A DNA stretch of 64,000 nucleotides, taken from the NCBI GenBank assembly GCA_003508835.1, contig PUFA01000116.1, forward strand, positions 2,232,001 to 2,296,000, written 5' to 3'. This stretch comes from Eonycteris spelaea (Eukaryota; Chordata; Mammalia; Chiroptera; Pteropodidae). The translations under genes were made by a program, and so were the position numbers. The notes under the pieces were generated by a model, which saw nothing but the letters and a program-made list of their open reading frames with translations, searched no databases and had not been told where the DNA came from. Numbering within the stretch: the first letter of the stretch is position 1; each line of letters opens with the position of its first letter. Below, piece by piece: positions 12,250 through 24,489 of the stretch.

Positions 12250-13180
12250 CTTTCTCCTAAGGGGAGACTATCACTTAAACTCTCTAGTCCAGATTTCCTC
12301 TCTGAACTCTAGGCCTGCCTACACATCCAAGTTCCTCAGACACATCTCCTGACATCTCAAGCCCATCAGCTCTAAAACTGAACTCAGGATCTGCCCCAAA
12401 CTCCATTCTTCACAGTGTTGTCCATCTTAGTAAAGTGGCAACTGCTTGTACTCACTCATCAGACATCTGGGAATATTCTAATGCTTCATCCTCATCTTTC
12501 ACATTCAAGTGCTATTGATTTTAACTTTCAAGGTCATTTCAAACCCACTCACTCTCTTCCAGTAATCAGCAACAGTGTCTCCTACCTGGACCACTGTTTC
12601 AGGTAGTCTAAACTAGACTCCATACCTCCCAATATTTATTTAACCTCCCCATTTGGTCTTCATATAACAGCTGAGTCTGAAATTATAAACCTGACTGTCA
12701 TGTCACCCTGTGAGCAATGGGGAGCAAGGTAGTCCGAAGCAGAGAAATCCCTACTTCAGATCTTCCCCCTCTCTCCATCTGCCTCCCAAACATCTGCCCT
12801 CCGTGCCCCTGGGCACAGCCAAACAGACTTCCCCCGTTCTCACCTTGCCAGAACGCCTGCCATGCCTGAGGACCTTTGCATTTGCTGCTGCTTCTCCCTG
12901 GACAGTTCCTCTCTTTCCTCGACAAGCTGTTTTCCAGCCAGGTACCCCACTCATTGAGAAGCCCCCAGATGAGGTCAGGGATGCCCACTTCAAGGGCTTC
13001 CCTTCTTAGTTAGCTTGGTTAAGAAAATAATTCCATGCCATGCTCGCTCACTCCACGGCTGAGAAGGATCCCTGGGCACAGAGGCCGTCTCGTCTGCTCA
13101 CCACAGTATCTTGTAAACTAGCTCAGAGCCTGGCACCTAGCTGAATCGGTGTTTTGCATGAATAAATGAAAGAATAAATT
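12250..13180 (+). repeat. L2 LINE, long 3' copy
   Basis: About 930 bp in L2 order: CTCTAAAACTGAACTCAGGA, CACTCTCTTCCAGTAATCAG, CTACCTGGACCACTGTTTCA, CTGAGGACCTTTGCATTTGC and the 3' tail TCAGAGCCTGGCACCTAGCTG with ATGAATAAATGAAAG. One of the longest L2 copies here. Begins about 200 bp after the DYNLL1 pseudogene. The overlapping 90-100-codon frames are decayed L2 or chance. Confidence 0.85.
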
Positions 13181-13724
13181 GAGGAATTTAAAAGCTATAT
13201 GTTTTAAAGGATTTAGAAATAATGGAACACCAGGCTACTCAAGCATCTGAACTTGCCCAAATCCCCCAAGAATCTCCATAAAATTCTATATTGTTTTTTC
13301 TAAACTTTTTTCTTTCAAACAACAGAATTTAGACTAAAATTTATTTCTTGCTATTTCATTTAGTAATGTTTTGTTATCCTGGTCATTGCAAGTGTATACA
13401 TATTTTAACACTGTTTAATTAAAGAGACTTATGAGAGTTATAGAAACTTAGTGACCATTAATATTTAACAAATATTTAGTAGGGAACCACCATATGCCAC
13501 ACACTATCCTAGATCCTGGTTTGGTAATCAGATATGGTCTACTTTCATAATACTACTGCCATGAAATAAAGCAACTTTCTGAGAAGCTAACTCATAAATT
13601 TTTGCTACATAACCTACTTGTAACCTGGAAACTTTATGTGCTATGCAGGTGTGCACCAAAAGTATTTGCTCCTAAGAGCCATTACAGTCATAGACAATTA
13701 AAGGTGAACCTTAAAGACAGTCTG

Positions 13725-13855
13725 GCCCTTTCTTTTATAGATAAAGGGATTGATTTAAAGGAGCAAGCGAACCTGATCAAGATCACAATGCTAGAAAGTA
13801 GACCGCAAGCCAGAGCTCTGCATTCTCAGGCCAGTACTCTCCGATACTTCAGTCT
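13725..13855 (-). repeat. MIR SINE
   Basis: Reverse-oriented MIR: TTTTATAGATAAAGGGATTG, AACCTGATCAAGATCACAATG and GAGCTCTGCATTCTCAGGCC. Confidence 0.65.
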
Positions 13856-13859
13856 GAAT

Positions 13860-16160
13860 TTTAGGTTCTTTCACTTTAAGGTGTCGATAACCAGGGAAAA
13901 CACTAAAAGAGCCACAGGAAAAAGCGAGGCTCACCGACTATGTATTTTAGAATCTCAAACAGCTCCAATTCAGAAACTGGTAGTCTGAAAGAGCTCACAA
14001 ACCAGTCCTAACTGTATCAATATTAAACCTATTCAAATATTTTAGATTTAGGAAAGCTAAATTTTTAAAGTCTGGCATAAAATAAAAAACTAAGCACACT
14101 GCAAGTATCAGAAGACCTAATGAATTCAGATACCACTTATCACACCAGCACCCCTCCACACAGAGTTAAAATACATCAAATGAAATGGTCGATGTGGACT
14201 TTTCTCCCCGTCCTCCCCCAACATCAGCACCAGTATGCTCTTTCCTTGTTCTTTCTTCCTTGTGCTACATTCTGGTTCAAGTTATAAATCTCAGTCTATC
14301 AGGACTCACTGACGCTCTAAGAGAGCAAATATAACCTTTTCACATTAAAATGTCAAATTTGTTACACACTGTATATAGTTCCATGCATGCAAATGTACTG
14401 CCACAGCACACCTCAGCTTATATGCAGATATGCTGGAAAATTAGCAAAATATTCTACTCCTGCTTTTAAGTGCTTTGTTCTTTCCTCTTTCAGACTACCC
14501 ATTATTCCCTTATTCGAATTGTCCCGACTGAGTATCCAAAATTATTACACAGCTGATCTGAGGGTCTCAAAAATTCACATGACCTTCTCTACTTGAGTTT
14601 AAAGAGGAAATCTTATCTTCTTAATACTGTCTGGAGAACCACACATTTATATACTCAAAGATTTATCACTAATATTACAGCAAAGAAAACTAAATTACGT
14701 ATAAAATTAAACTGAGTATAAAAGGCAATGTTAAGAGCAAGCACACACCTGCCCCCGCCCTCTGCAGCGAGGGCTGCTGGCTCGGCTCTCAGGCTGCAGA
14801 GGCCGTCTGCTAACCACATTCCGCATCCGGGAGCCCAGCGCTTCCCTGAAGGGGCACCTGGGTGGGGCACCTCTGTATCTCCGTGTCCCAGGGGACGCGC
14901 GGTGCTCTGGTGATGGAGTGTTCCACCTTGGGGGTGGGGGCTGTAAGCTGCTCATGCATTACTCAAAGTTTGATGAATTAAACTGATTGTAAAACTGCTT
15001 GGAGTAATAAAATACAATACAGGTGCCTATAAAAGACTGGCACATCAGTCAATGTTGAATTTTCAGAAATATACCACTTTACATACTATATGACCTCCAT
15101 CTCATAACCAGGCCATCAAAAACTGTTACTAACCTTAAGCAAACTTCATGAAGTCAGAAAGGTTCATGTTATTTTTAGTTAAGGGGTAAAAATATTTTCC
15201 TAATAAATCATACCATGTAGCCAAACAACTTAGGAGGTCCAAAAAGCCAATACATATATTTTTTAAAAAAGAAAACTAAAATACATGCTTAGGACATAAG
15301 GCAGTTTTTGAAAGCATTCTTGGTACACAGACCCTTGACGTCACAGGGATACCAACCGTGGGCACGTGCACTGATGAATAACAGTGATGTTCTCTGACAC
15401 AGAATCTGCAGATGTGGCACTTCGCCATTTAGAAACACAGGAAACAAAGGAGCAAACTGCAGCCAACCAAAGCCGGGAACCAGTGGCCCAGCCGGCTGCA
15501 CCTTCTCACTAGCCGCTGGCTTGTGAAGCCTGAATGACGACTCAGGCGCAGCACACTATTCTACTACACTTTCCTCTCCCCCAGGAAAATAATACGATGG
15601 AATGAAAGAGTCAAAAGCAGGCAGGCGTAATGGAGAAGGGAGGGTCTACATTTAAGGACTTGTCTCACAGAAAAGACTCTTCTTCCAATCTAATCAATAC
15701 TAGACAGACTTTCTAACAATTCAAACGATGCACTCATCAGCCTATTTCTCAAGACCAAAGGTGCATAAGATCCTCCCTTGAGTAGAAGTGTGAAACAGCT
15801 TCCAAGAATCCTGAAAATACATCCTTTTTGATATTAGTTATTCAGGTTTCACTGGTAATGAAAGGGCTGTTTTAAAAGAGCACCTGTAACAGTCTTCTAA
15901 ACACTAACTGGAACATCAAGAACATGAAAGGAGTCTGGGAAATGCTAGCGTCGGTGACGTTAAATATTTTTGTTTGGTGCAGATTTCAGAGGCCTTAAAA
16001 AGTGAACGGAATTTACTTTTTCCATCAGAAAAACAGTAGAAACTGTCTCCCTCTCAAAGTGACTTGGCCGTATTTTTCTCTGAACATATATCAGGACTGG
16101 TTTTTCAGGCAACATATCTTAAAAAAAAAAAAAAGAAGAGAAAAGAAAAGAAAAAGATAA
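13860..16160. other. CUL1 intron 1; one GC-rich patch, no gene recognised
   Basis: Mostly unique AT-rich DNA. Bases 14740-14950 are clearly GC-rich against their surroundings, with CpGs and open frames on both strands but no recognised protein. A T/A run with AAAAG repeats closes the region near 16120-16155. Confidence 0.5.
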
Positions 16161-16169
16161 ATCTGTGGT

Positions 16170-16435
16170 GATCCCTATGATCTCTAACTCTTGGGATCGA
16201 CCACACACCGTTCTGCGACTCTTTTCACTTAAGAACCAGACATACCTCTCCTCATTAAATGAATTACATCTCACTGTTTTTGTGAGCTATATAACATTCT
16301 ACCGCTTGTCAAACTAGTGTCCAGTTAAGAGCTTCCAGGTGTTCACTTTTTAACAGTTTTAATCCTGTGACAAGCAGCTATCTAAGGGTTTCCCTCTTGC
16401 TGACTTGACTGTGCATGATAAATACCTACCTGCAG
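16170..16435 (-). repeat. Probable antisense L1-type relic
   Basis: The order of AGCTATATAACATTCTACCG, CCAGTTAAGAGC and TTCACTTTTTAACAG resembles the old antisense L1 tract in which surface words such as 'ATAATATTCCATTG' occur. Very diverged; low certainty. Confidence 0.35.
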
Positions 16436-16759
16436 CTATAAGAGAAATGGACTATGGGACCATCGGCTAGGACAGAACATGGTAGAGGAGAAACAGGTTG
16501 GTGGGAGGCAGTTCACTTCTGAACACGGGTATCTGCAGAGCGTGCCATTGTCCTAGGAAGCTGGGCTGTGAGAGCTTATCTCTGACACGCACTGCTTGAG
16601 GCTGGAACGAGCAAAGCAGAGAAATGAGAGAAACTGAGTCTGAGGAACATTTAGTAAGGAACCCATAGAGCGTGTATTTGCAAAGTTATAGCCCCAAACA
16701 ATGGACGGACCCCCATCCTGGAGGCCAAAGGAAGAAAAGGCCACAGTTGGCTGGGCCTC

Positions 16760-16880
16760 ATAATGGTCAACACCATTTACATTTTGAATGATCTGGCTAA
16801 ATCACTGAATATCTCTGGGGGTCAGGATTAAATGAGGCACCACAGTATATCATAAATGCTAGCTATTATTTTCATCATCA
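16760..16880 (+). repeat. MIR SINE fragment
   Basis: GATCTGGCTAAATCACTGAAT, GGATTAAATGAGGCA and ATCATAAATGCTAGCTATTA follow the MIR core and 3' order (each quoted in 20 bases or fewer from about 16790, 16826 and 16849). Confidence 0.55.
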
Positions 16881-17859
16881 TCATGATTTCTGAAATGCAG
16901 CTTCTGGCTTTAGTTTTATGTAAGTCACTGGTGGTCTTAACAATGAAAGGTTCACTGTGGTTTTAAGGGTAGAAATCCAACTGGAAGGGGCCGGGAGGGA
17001 CAGAAATGTGGAGTATCTTTTGAGCCCCGAGCTGCAGGAGGACAGCTCCACTCATAAGCCTTGGCCCTTGCCCTTGGACTGGACCGCAGGCCAGGCATTT
17101 CTGCACACGGCTAACCAGGCAAGCTTTGTGCATTCTCCTGTGTATTACTCTCCTGACAGTTTCTAACTATACAACAGATAGGAATATAAATTCCTAAGAC
17201 TTTAATGAGCATAAATATATTTCTCCTCTACAATAGGAACTCATAAATTTTAAAGTAATAAGAGAACTGTGTTCCCGCCTCGATTTCACTCTAGATATTT
17301 AAAAGATCCAGATACCACTTCTGCCTATTAATGCTGTCCTGATATTTCCCCTTTTCATAAATTAAGACCAAACACATGTAGCAGATGCTGTTGTAAAGCC
17401 AACATTAAGATCATTGGAAGTAGAGTTGTAACAGGAACGAAAGAAACACGTTTTCAAAAGATAAAAAAGATTAAAATGTTACAGTATCTTCCAAAAACAA
17501 AGTCTGTATTAGAGCTAATAAAACAGTTCAAATTCACTATTAAAAAAACAAGACAATTTTAAATTGAGCTTTTCTAGTCTGGTAACATTTTAAATCTGAT
17601 TAAAATTTAAATGATGCTAGGCATTACTCAACAAAGTAATTACTTATTTCTAAGACTTGGTTAAAAGTACGCGTAGCACTCTGGCCTTTACTTGCAGTAT
17701 GGTACAATAAAGTACGAAATGTAGAGCAACCAAATGACTTAAGACTAGAGAAACTTTTTGAAAGTACACCAGGAACATATAAGCACAGGCATGCACTGCA
17801 CTCCTTTATGAGGACAGTGGCAATAAGAAACTGCAACTCTGGAAACAACCCATATGTCC

Positions 17860-18170
17860 AACAGAAGAATTCACAAATAAACCTAGGACAGTCACACAAC
17901 AGAACACACACAAACTGATTCAACTTCAGCTACGTACTTCAACGTGGATGAAATTTAGAAAGACTCCTGAGTAAGATTATGACAGAGGAATAAATATAGT
18001 ATGATATGTAAGATTTTTAAAAAAGAGCATTTCTGAGGGAGGAGAGAAGGCCAGCAATCCTTGGCAAGGTGGACAGACACTGTAATCAGCATGCAACGCA
18101 CATCTGAGTATGGCACTGGCCAACCATGTGCTCACGCTGTGCTTACGTTTAAAAAAACAAAAACACCATA
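17860..18170 (+). repeat. L1 3'-end relic
   Basis: CCCATATGTCCAACAGAAGA, AACGTGGATGAAATTTAGAA and AGACTCCTGAGTAAG are the late ORF2 words found in the other L1M copies of this window. The 3' part is unclear. Confidence 0.5.
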
Positions 18171-18929
18171 CTTATTAGATACATACTCTTGTGAGTGAAA
18201 TGATATTAACTGGGATTTTCTTAAAAATATTAAAAGGGGAAAAAAACAACTACAGTTGTATTGTAGTCTCAATTTTCCATACTAAAATTTTAACAAAAAA
18301 TTCAACAAACCTATACAACATATATGAAGTAAAAATAGAAGGAAAAGCAAGAGAATGGGGGTGGGGGATCAGGAGACAGGTGTGGGGCGGGGGGACTGGA
18401 AAGCAGCACGCGCAGCAGGGCGCTGCGCGGGCACCCGGGAGTCCTCTCTGGAAGGTGGGAAGTGGGCCTGCTGGTGCGCGCCGCAGCAGAATGCTTCTCA
18501 CCTACAAGCCTGCAACGAACGTACTGTTATGCTGTAGAACGATCTAGATGATACATGCAAAGGAAAACAATTTACCAGGTTAAAGGATATTCAATTTAGA
18601 ATCATTTAGAATCAAGACGAGAGAGCCCCAAGCTGAGAAATTCCTAAATACTATTAGAAATTCTTAAATTCTATTAAAGTTTTAAATGAACGCAACACCT
18701 GAAAAAGAGGCTGATTCAGCCAATTTGGATGGGAAGTATGTAGCTGAGATTAGGTAACACTGCCTAGCGAGGAAACGAAAGCTTCCGCTGTATACGTTGC
18801 AGAAAATTCTGTTCCAGATTTAATAAGACTTCCAGTTGCACTTTAATAATTTAGGAGGAGGACTGGCACCCGCAGCAGGGTGGGCGTGGCGCTCTCTGAT
18901 CTGCCTTGATGATGCCCGTGAGACCCTCA

Positions 18930-19620
18930 GTACACCTGGGACTGCGGCTCCTCCTCCTCTCCTTGCCCTGGATCTTATGGAGGCACAAATGCACGTGCCC
19001 CAAACTGAACACCTCCCTCTCTGCCTTTCTCCCTGCCTTGGTCAACAGATGCCTCGCTGCCCAAATTAAAATCCTGAAGGTGACGAAAGCACCGCCTTCT
19101 CCAGCCACATGCTTCCTCCAGACTACACACACCCTCCCTTCCTCCAGAGCTCCCATGGAGACTTCACGGTAAGGGGCATGTGTGGCCTGGTGACTGGTCT
19201 AGCTTAGAACCAGCTCCTCTTCTGCATCCTCTCGTGGTAACAAGTCAGCTTTGATTCCTCCCTGTTCTTCACCCTGCTGTAAAGTCAGTTCCATCGGTTC
19301 TCCCTCCTTCTCGCCTCTTGAAGACACCCACTTCTCTCTCTATCCACCACAGCCACCAGTCTAGGTATTAACTCTCATCTGGGTCGCTAACAAGTCTCTT
19401 CACTGGTGCCACTGTCACCAATTTCACCCACTCCAACTCCAATCCATTTTCTACACTGCTGCCCAGCTTAATTTCTAAAATGCAAAGAGCCATTCATTCT
19501 GCTAAGTGACTGAACTCCATGAGCACTGTCTACACGCTACCACACCCACGACCGAGCTCCAGACAGCGTCCATCGAGGGCAACCGCTTGCTCTCGTTACT
19601 GTGCACAAAAGGACCTATCG
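18930..19620 (+). repeat. L2 LINE fragment
   Basis: Pyrimidine-rich L2-like text: GTGCCCCAAACTGAACACC, CCACAGCCACCAGTCTAGG, AACAAGTCTCTTCACTGGTG, TCCAATCCATTTTCTACACTG (19441 onward) and TAATTTCTAAAATGCAAAG. The first 250 bp is less sure than the rest. Confidence 0.65.
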
Positions 19621-19679
19621 TTTATGGCAGGCTACAATGCTAGCCTCTGCCAACAGGAGCTCTAACGCTTTCATCAAAC

Positions 19680-19830
19680 CCTTACGATAACCATAGTCTC
19701 CGCGTGGTACAATCTACTTCTTACAAATGAGGAAACTCAGGCTCGAAGATGTTAAATATTTGCCCAAAGATACTCTAATAAATGGCAAGGATTCAGAACC
19801 CAGTATCTGAATCCCAAAGCCACTTTCCTT
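19680..19830 (-). repeat. MIR SINE
   Basis: Reverse MIR: TTACAAATGAGGAAACTCAG, then TTGCCCAAAGATACTC and AATGGCAAGGATTCAGAACC. Confidence 0.75.
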
Positions 19831-20639
19831 CCATCACCCCGTCTTCCTGTCAAGCTATTTCCACAGAAGGCAGTGGTTCTTATTCCACTTCCTTAAAAAG
19901 TGTGCTACCAAGACTTACTCTTCTGGCCGTGATTACGACATGGCTTCCAAAGGAACCATGTGGAAACACAAGTGAAAGGCCCCCGACGTGCATGTGCAAT
20001 GGCAAGTCCGAATGGCTGCGAACCAACAGGAAGAACCAGCAAGTTCACGAACTGGACATTTATACTCACATCCCCAGAACGATTGAAAACTTTCTATTTC
20101 ATTTGACTATTCATTAATTCATATTTGAATGTTATTTTAAATTTTAACTTTTTAATCAAGAAGAAATCTTTAACTCAAAGACCCTGTAAGCGTGGGCCAC
20201 TAAGTGCGCATGCAGCCATCAGGGTTCTACTGCACACCAGGGAGGGCGGACAGCCTTTACCACCTCAGGCAAGCCCACGCGGTCAATGCTCGCAAAATTT
20301 ATACTTATATGTCTCATCTCTACATAGAACTAGGGAATAATTATTAAGTTCAAACAATTACAGATGACAAATATAAAAAAATTCCAATTAATATCCTAAC
20401 ACATAGCTTTCTAAGATATTAGCTGAGTTCTTTCTCTCAAAACATTTAAACCCATGGCTATGGAGTAGGAGAAGCAGCATAAACACACGCCCAGATGGGA
20501 AATGGGTCCTGCTGTTTCTCAAACAACCAATTCAAAGCCACATTCCAAAGACCTGAATGTATAAGAACTACTCAAACTGCCTTGTTTATGTCTTTACTTA
20601 AAGTTAGCAATTAAACATTCAGGGCATTAAAAAACCAGG

Positions 20640-21175
20640 TTCAGCTAACATATATTTACCATATGTCTATCAAGTCTACTACTAGGTAGCTACCTCTTGA
20701 ACAAGAAAACCTATGTCCACACCCAAAGACCTGTCCACGTACGTTCATAGCACATTACCTCTACCAGCCCCAAAGTGGAACAACCCAAATAAATGTCCAG
20801 CAGGTGAGTGGATAATCAGAATGTCATAAAAAATAAAGGACTGATATACGCTACAGCATAGATGGACCCAAAATCATTACGCTAAGTGAGAGCCAGATGC
20901 AAAAGGTCACATTTTAACGATTCCATTTACTGTGTACTATCGACAGAACAGGCAACTACAGAGATAGGAAGTAGATTAGTGTTTGGCTGGGGTAGGAATG
21001 GTGACTACAAATAGGCACAAGGGATCTTTAGGGGGTGATGGAAGTGCCCTAAAAATGGACTCTGGTGATGGCTGCACAGCTCTGTAACTTTACCAAAAAT
21101 CGCTTAATTATACATTCAAAACTAGTGAATTTTATAGTGTGTAAATTATACCTCAATAAAACTGTTAAGGAAAAA
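20640..21175 (+). repeat. L1M 3' end
   Basis: Late ORF2 words (CCCAAATAAATGTCCAGCAG, CTAAGTGAGAGCCAGATGC) lead to the 3' UTR block (GATGGCTGCACAGCTCTGTA, ATACATTCAAAACTAGTGAA) and the terminal CTCAATAAAACTGTTAAGGA. Same class as 8250-8800. Confidence 0.85.
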
Positions 21176-21769
21176 AGAGCTTTAAAGCATGCTAGCTATA
21201 AACCTTTACAGGTCAAATTTAGTCCATGCACTGAAAGAAATGCGCCTCTGCAAAATGACTAGGTTCTCCTTATGCAGGGGTCTTAGCTCGAAAAGAAGTG
21301 GTATCGCTGCTGGCTGTTCTACTGGAAAGAAACTTTAAGAACTGCTATTTATTTAAGGTGTTACCAACAGAGGGGCTCATAGTCTCCTGCAACATGTACA
21401 AACAGGTGAAGATGTCATTTAAAGACTTAGCTGAAGCTACTGGAAGAGCTGTCAGGTGATGTACACGATACTGCTATATTTAAGGTACAGACAAGAACTG
21501 CAACACAGGTTCAGAATTTCTGCAACAAATCATTCAGGCTACAATGATCAAGAAGGCTTTAGAAACTTCATCTGATGGCTCTACAGAATTGAGATGAGAG
21601 AGGACTTAAAGACAGTGAAATTAACTGGGAGGCTATTAGGGTTGAGATACTGGCTCACCTTAGACACAGCAAGGAAAAAGCAAGGCCAGATGCTTAAAAC
21701 CACAACACAGCAGAAATTATGGTAACTGAGTTGATGGGATGTGCGTGGCATAGGTTAGGAATGTGTTAA

Positions 21770-22640
21770 GGATGACAAGTGTCTCTCAAACTGGTACTTT
21801 CGAACCCTCCAAAACTTTATTTCTGAGTTCCAGAATTTCACAGCAGTACTTGAAAAATGCAGAACAACTTCACTATTGCTGGTGGGAAGGCACAATGACA
21901 CAAACAGTAATTTGGTTTTTTCTAATGACATTACAGATGCATTTACCCTTCGACCCAGCTATCTTACTTCTAAGGATCTATCCCCAAAATAAACTTGGCC
22001 AAAAACTACAGTAAGTTGTAAACGCAAGTTCAGTCGCTGTGAAGACTGGAAATCATCCAAAACCCATCAGGAGGGCGCATGAGGACTACATTATGGACCC
22101 ACACAATGGAGCATTGTGCAGTTCTAGAAAGGAATGAGGCCAACCTCCTCTTAGTGATAATACAGCGACTTCTTAATGGATATTCAATGAAAAAGGTTCC
22201 TTTTGTGTGTGAGGGGAGGAGAGTAAATACTAACACATAGGTAAAGATACATGTTTTTCTTTTCAAAAAGAAAAAAAATGGTAAGATAAAACTGACAACT
22301 AAAAATGGTTACCTATGGGGGAGGGAAGAAGCAGGTTACGGGGAGGGGTGCCAGTTGAGACGTCACTGGGCATCCATGGACAGGATTCAGGGAACTGTGC
22401 TTGTAGATGGGGGAACACATCTTATTTTTCACCAACCTCTGACTGAACTGACAATTCCTCCAATTGTGAGTGCAGAGCACAAGGGTTTTAGTGGCACTTC
22501 TGACTGTGCCACCACATTCCGTGATAGCTATTATCAGGATCATTTATGCGCATCGGCACTTTGAAATTATGGTTATGTACAAAACTCACTCTGAAGATCT
22601 TAAATAGGTAATAAATATGTAATATGTGTTTACTGTACTT
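21770..22640 (+). repeat. L1M-type 3' end, diverged
   Basis: ORF2-tail words: CACTATTGCTGGTGGGAAGG, CCCTTCGACCCAGCTATC and ACAATGGAGCATTGTGCAG, followed by a 3' UTR with AAATGGTTACCTATGGGGGA. Lies 600 bp after another L1 3' end in the same orientation. Possibly two joined fragments. Confidence 0.65.
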
Positions 22641-22649
22641 CAACATCTT

Positions 22650-23245
22650 TTAAGGTTAAAAAAGGCAAAAAGTGGCACCATAAAAGCTACGAAAACAATT
22701 GTGAGCCATATGTGGCAGACAGGATCTCCACCAATTAATTGTATCCTCTGCTTTAGGTAACACCTGGCAACAAGATAACTGTAAAGAAATGATCAACTCA
22801 CAAGCACGGTCTCATGGCAATTCTGGGTTAAATGATCATCATCCAGACACTCCTGAATCTGTCTACATGAAATTCTTTGTATCACTAAATTAAACACTCT
22901 TTAAAAAAATTCTCATGCTGGCAAAACCCCGAGTGTAAAGGGAGTTAAAGAAAAAAAAAACCAAAAAGAGAAAAGTAATACTACTAAGAGAATTTCTCTT
23001 AAATAAGTTATGTGAAGAGACCTAATCTAGAGGGAAGATGAAGAGCTTAATTTTAGATATGATAAATGTGAAGTGATGAAAAGAATGATTTAAAAAATAA
23101 CACCAAAATGAAAATGTCCGAGCAGGCAGTTTAGAACTGTCACCCAAAGGGAACTGTGCCTGAAGGAGCAAGTTCAATAATCTGCAAAAAAGGCGAAACT
23201 GTTGTCATCGACATGAAAAAATCTTCAAAGCGTAAAGGAAGAATT
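22650..23245. other. CUL1 intron 1; nothing recognised
   Basis: AT-rich sequence with A-runs (22948-22960). No exon or repeat family could be named. Confidence 0.5.
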
Positions 23246-23249
23246 TAAT

Positions 23250-23620
23250 AGAGATAAGGACTTAAGCTCATATTTAAAGGACATGAGGAAAATGAGTCCC
23301 TGCCTTCCACTCCCCCCCTCACCCCCCAAGAGAAAAAGGGTGCTGCATGAGATGGGGGGGTGCACGGAAGGAGCGCCAGGAGGGCAGAAGATGGAAGACG
23401 GGGTACTCTGAAGAAACGTCTAGTCCTAGACAGTGTCAAAGGTCTAAGATAAATCAAGAGAAGGTCTATTATAAAAAGGTCAGTGGCCGTTGTTAAGTGC
23501 CAGGAGACAGAGGCCTTGAAGAATTTGGCTCCAAGAGTAGACACCAGGCTGCAGGCCAGGAGAAATGGACCACTCGGAACGATGTGAGAAGATGCTGGCC
23601 TCTCTCACTGATGGAAACCA
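23250..23620 (-). repeat. Probable L2 LINE fragment, antisense
   Basis: The phrases AGTGTCAAAGGTCTAAGAT and AAGGTCAGTGGCCGTTGTTA resemble the reverse of the L2 interior. The first 100 bases contain runs of C (23311-23327) and G (23354-23360) that could fold on themselves. Confidence 0.45.
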
Positions 23621-24179
23621 ACAGAAGCCCGCTTCTCCTGTTACCTGGTGTCACAGGAGGGTTCCCGGACTAGCTGGGATAATGGGATGACTTACTATCT
23701 GCCCCCATTCACCACTATACAATGAAAGTATGAGCAAGACTTGAATTTTCCCTTTAAGTTCTAAAGCTAGTAAGTATACAAGCACAACTATTATAAAGCT
23801 TGTATGTGAATATGGACATGACCACTTCCATGCTTTAAGTTCCAGAACCAACCACATATCTTATTCAAAAATAATGTACAGTCAATGAAAACTATTTACA
23901 ACAGTAGTTGCATAATACAACTTTTGTGCAGGTCTCACGGTTGAATGTATGTAACCCTGAATTCAAAGTCTGATATAAAGTTAACCATATTCTGCCTGTG
24001 TTCATGCTTCCCACTGCCCTCTATCAGGGGATCTCATCAAGATGATCCCCAACTCAGATCTCTCTCGGATAGGAGTTAGGAAATACTAAGCCCATAATTC
24101 AAGTGAAGAGACAAACACAGAAACTCCAAAACCACTGAGCACTACAAGTCAGATTCACTCAGGAGGCGACTCTTGGCTC

Positions 24180-24320
24180 CTATGATGCCGGTTCTAATTC
24201 TGTTAACTCATTTTACATGAAAGACCCATATACCAACTTCTTAGAGCTCTTGTAGGATTTCAATGAGACATCGTTCGTAAAAATGATGTCTGGTTCCATG
24301 CCTGGTACACAGTGGAATTT
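24180..24320 (+). repeat. MIR SINE fragment
   Basis: MIR 3' core: TAGGATTTCAATGAGACATC followed by GGTTCCATGCCTGGTACACA. Confidence 0.55.
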
Positions 24321-24489
24321 CCCAACTGATAGCTCTCTTTCTTCCATTTAAAAAGAATAATAGGGTGGTAGGAGATGATTCTTAAAGACCCATCTAATTC
24401 GCCTGACTTTAGTCAGGAAATGATTAAAACCCATTAAATGTGAGGACATTTTCAGTATGTTGAACATTATTCACGTAATATTTACAAAA

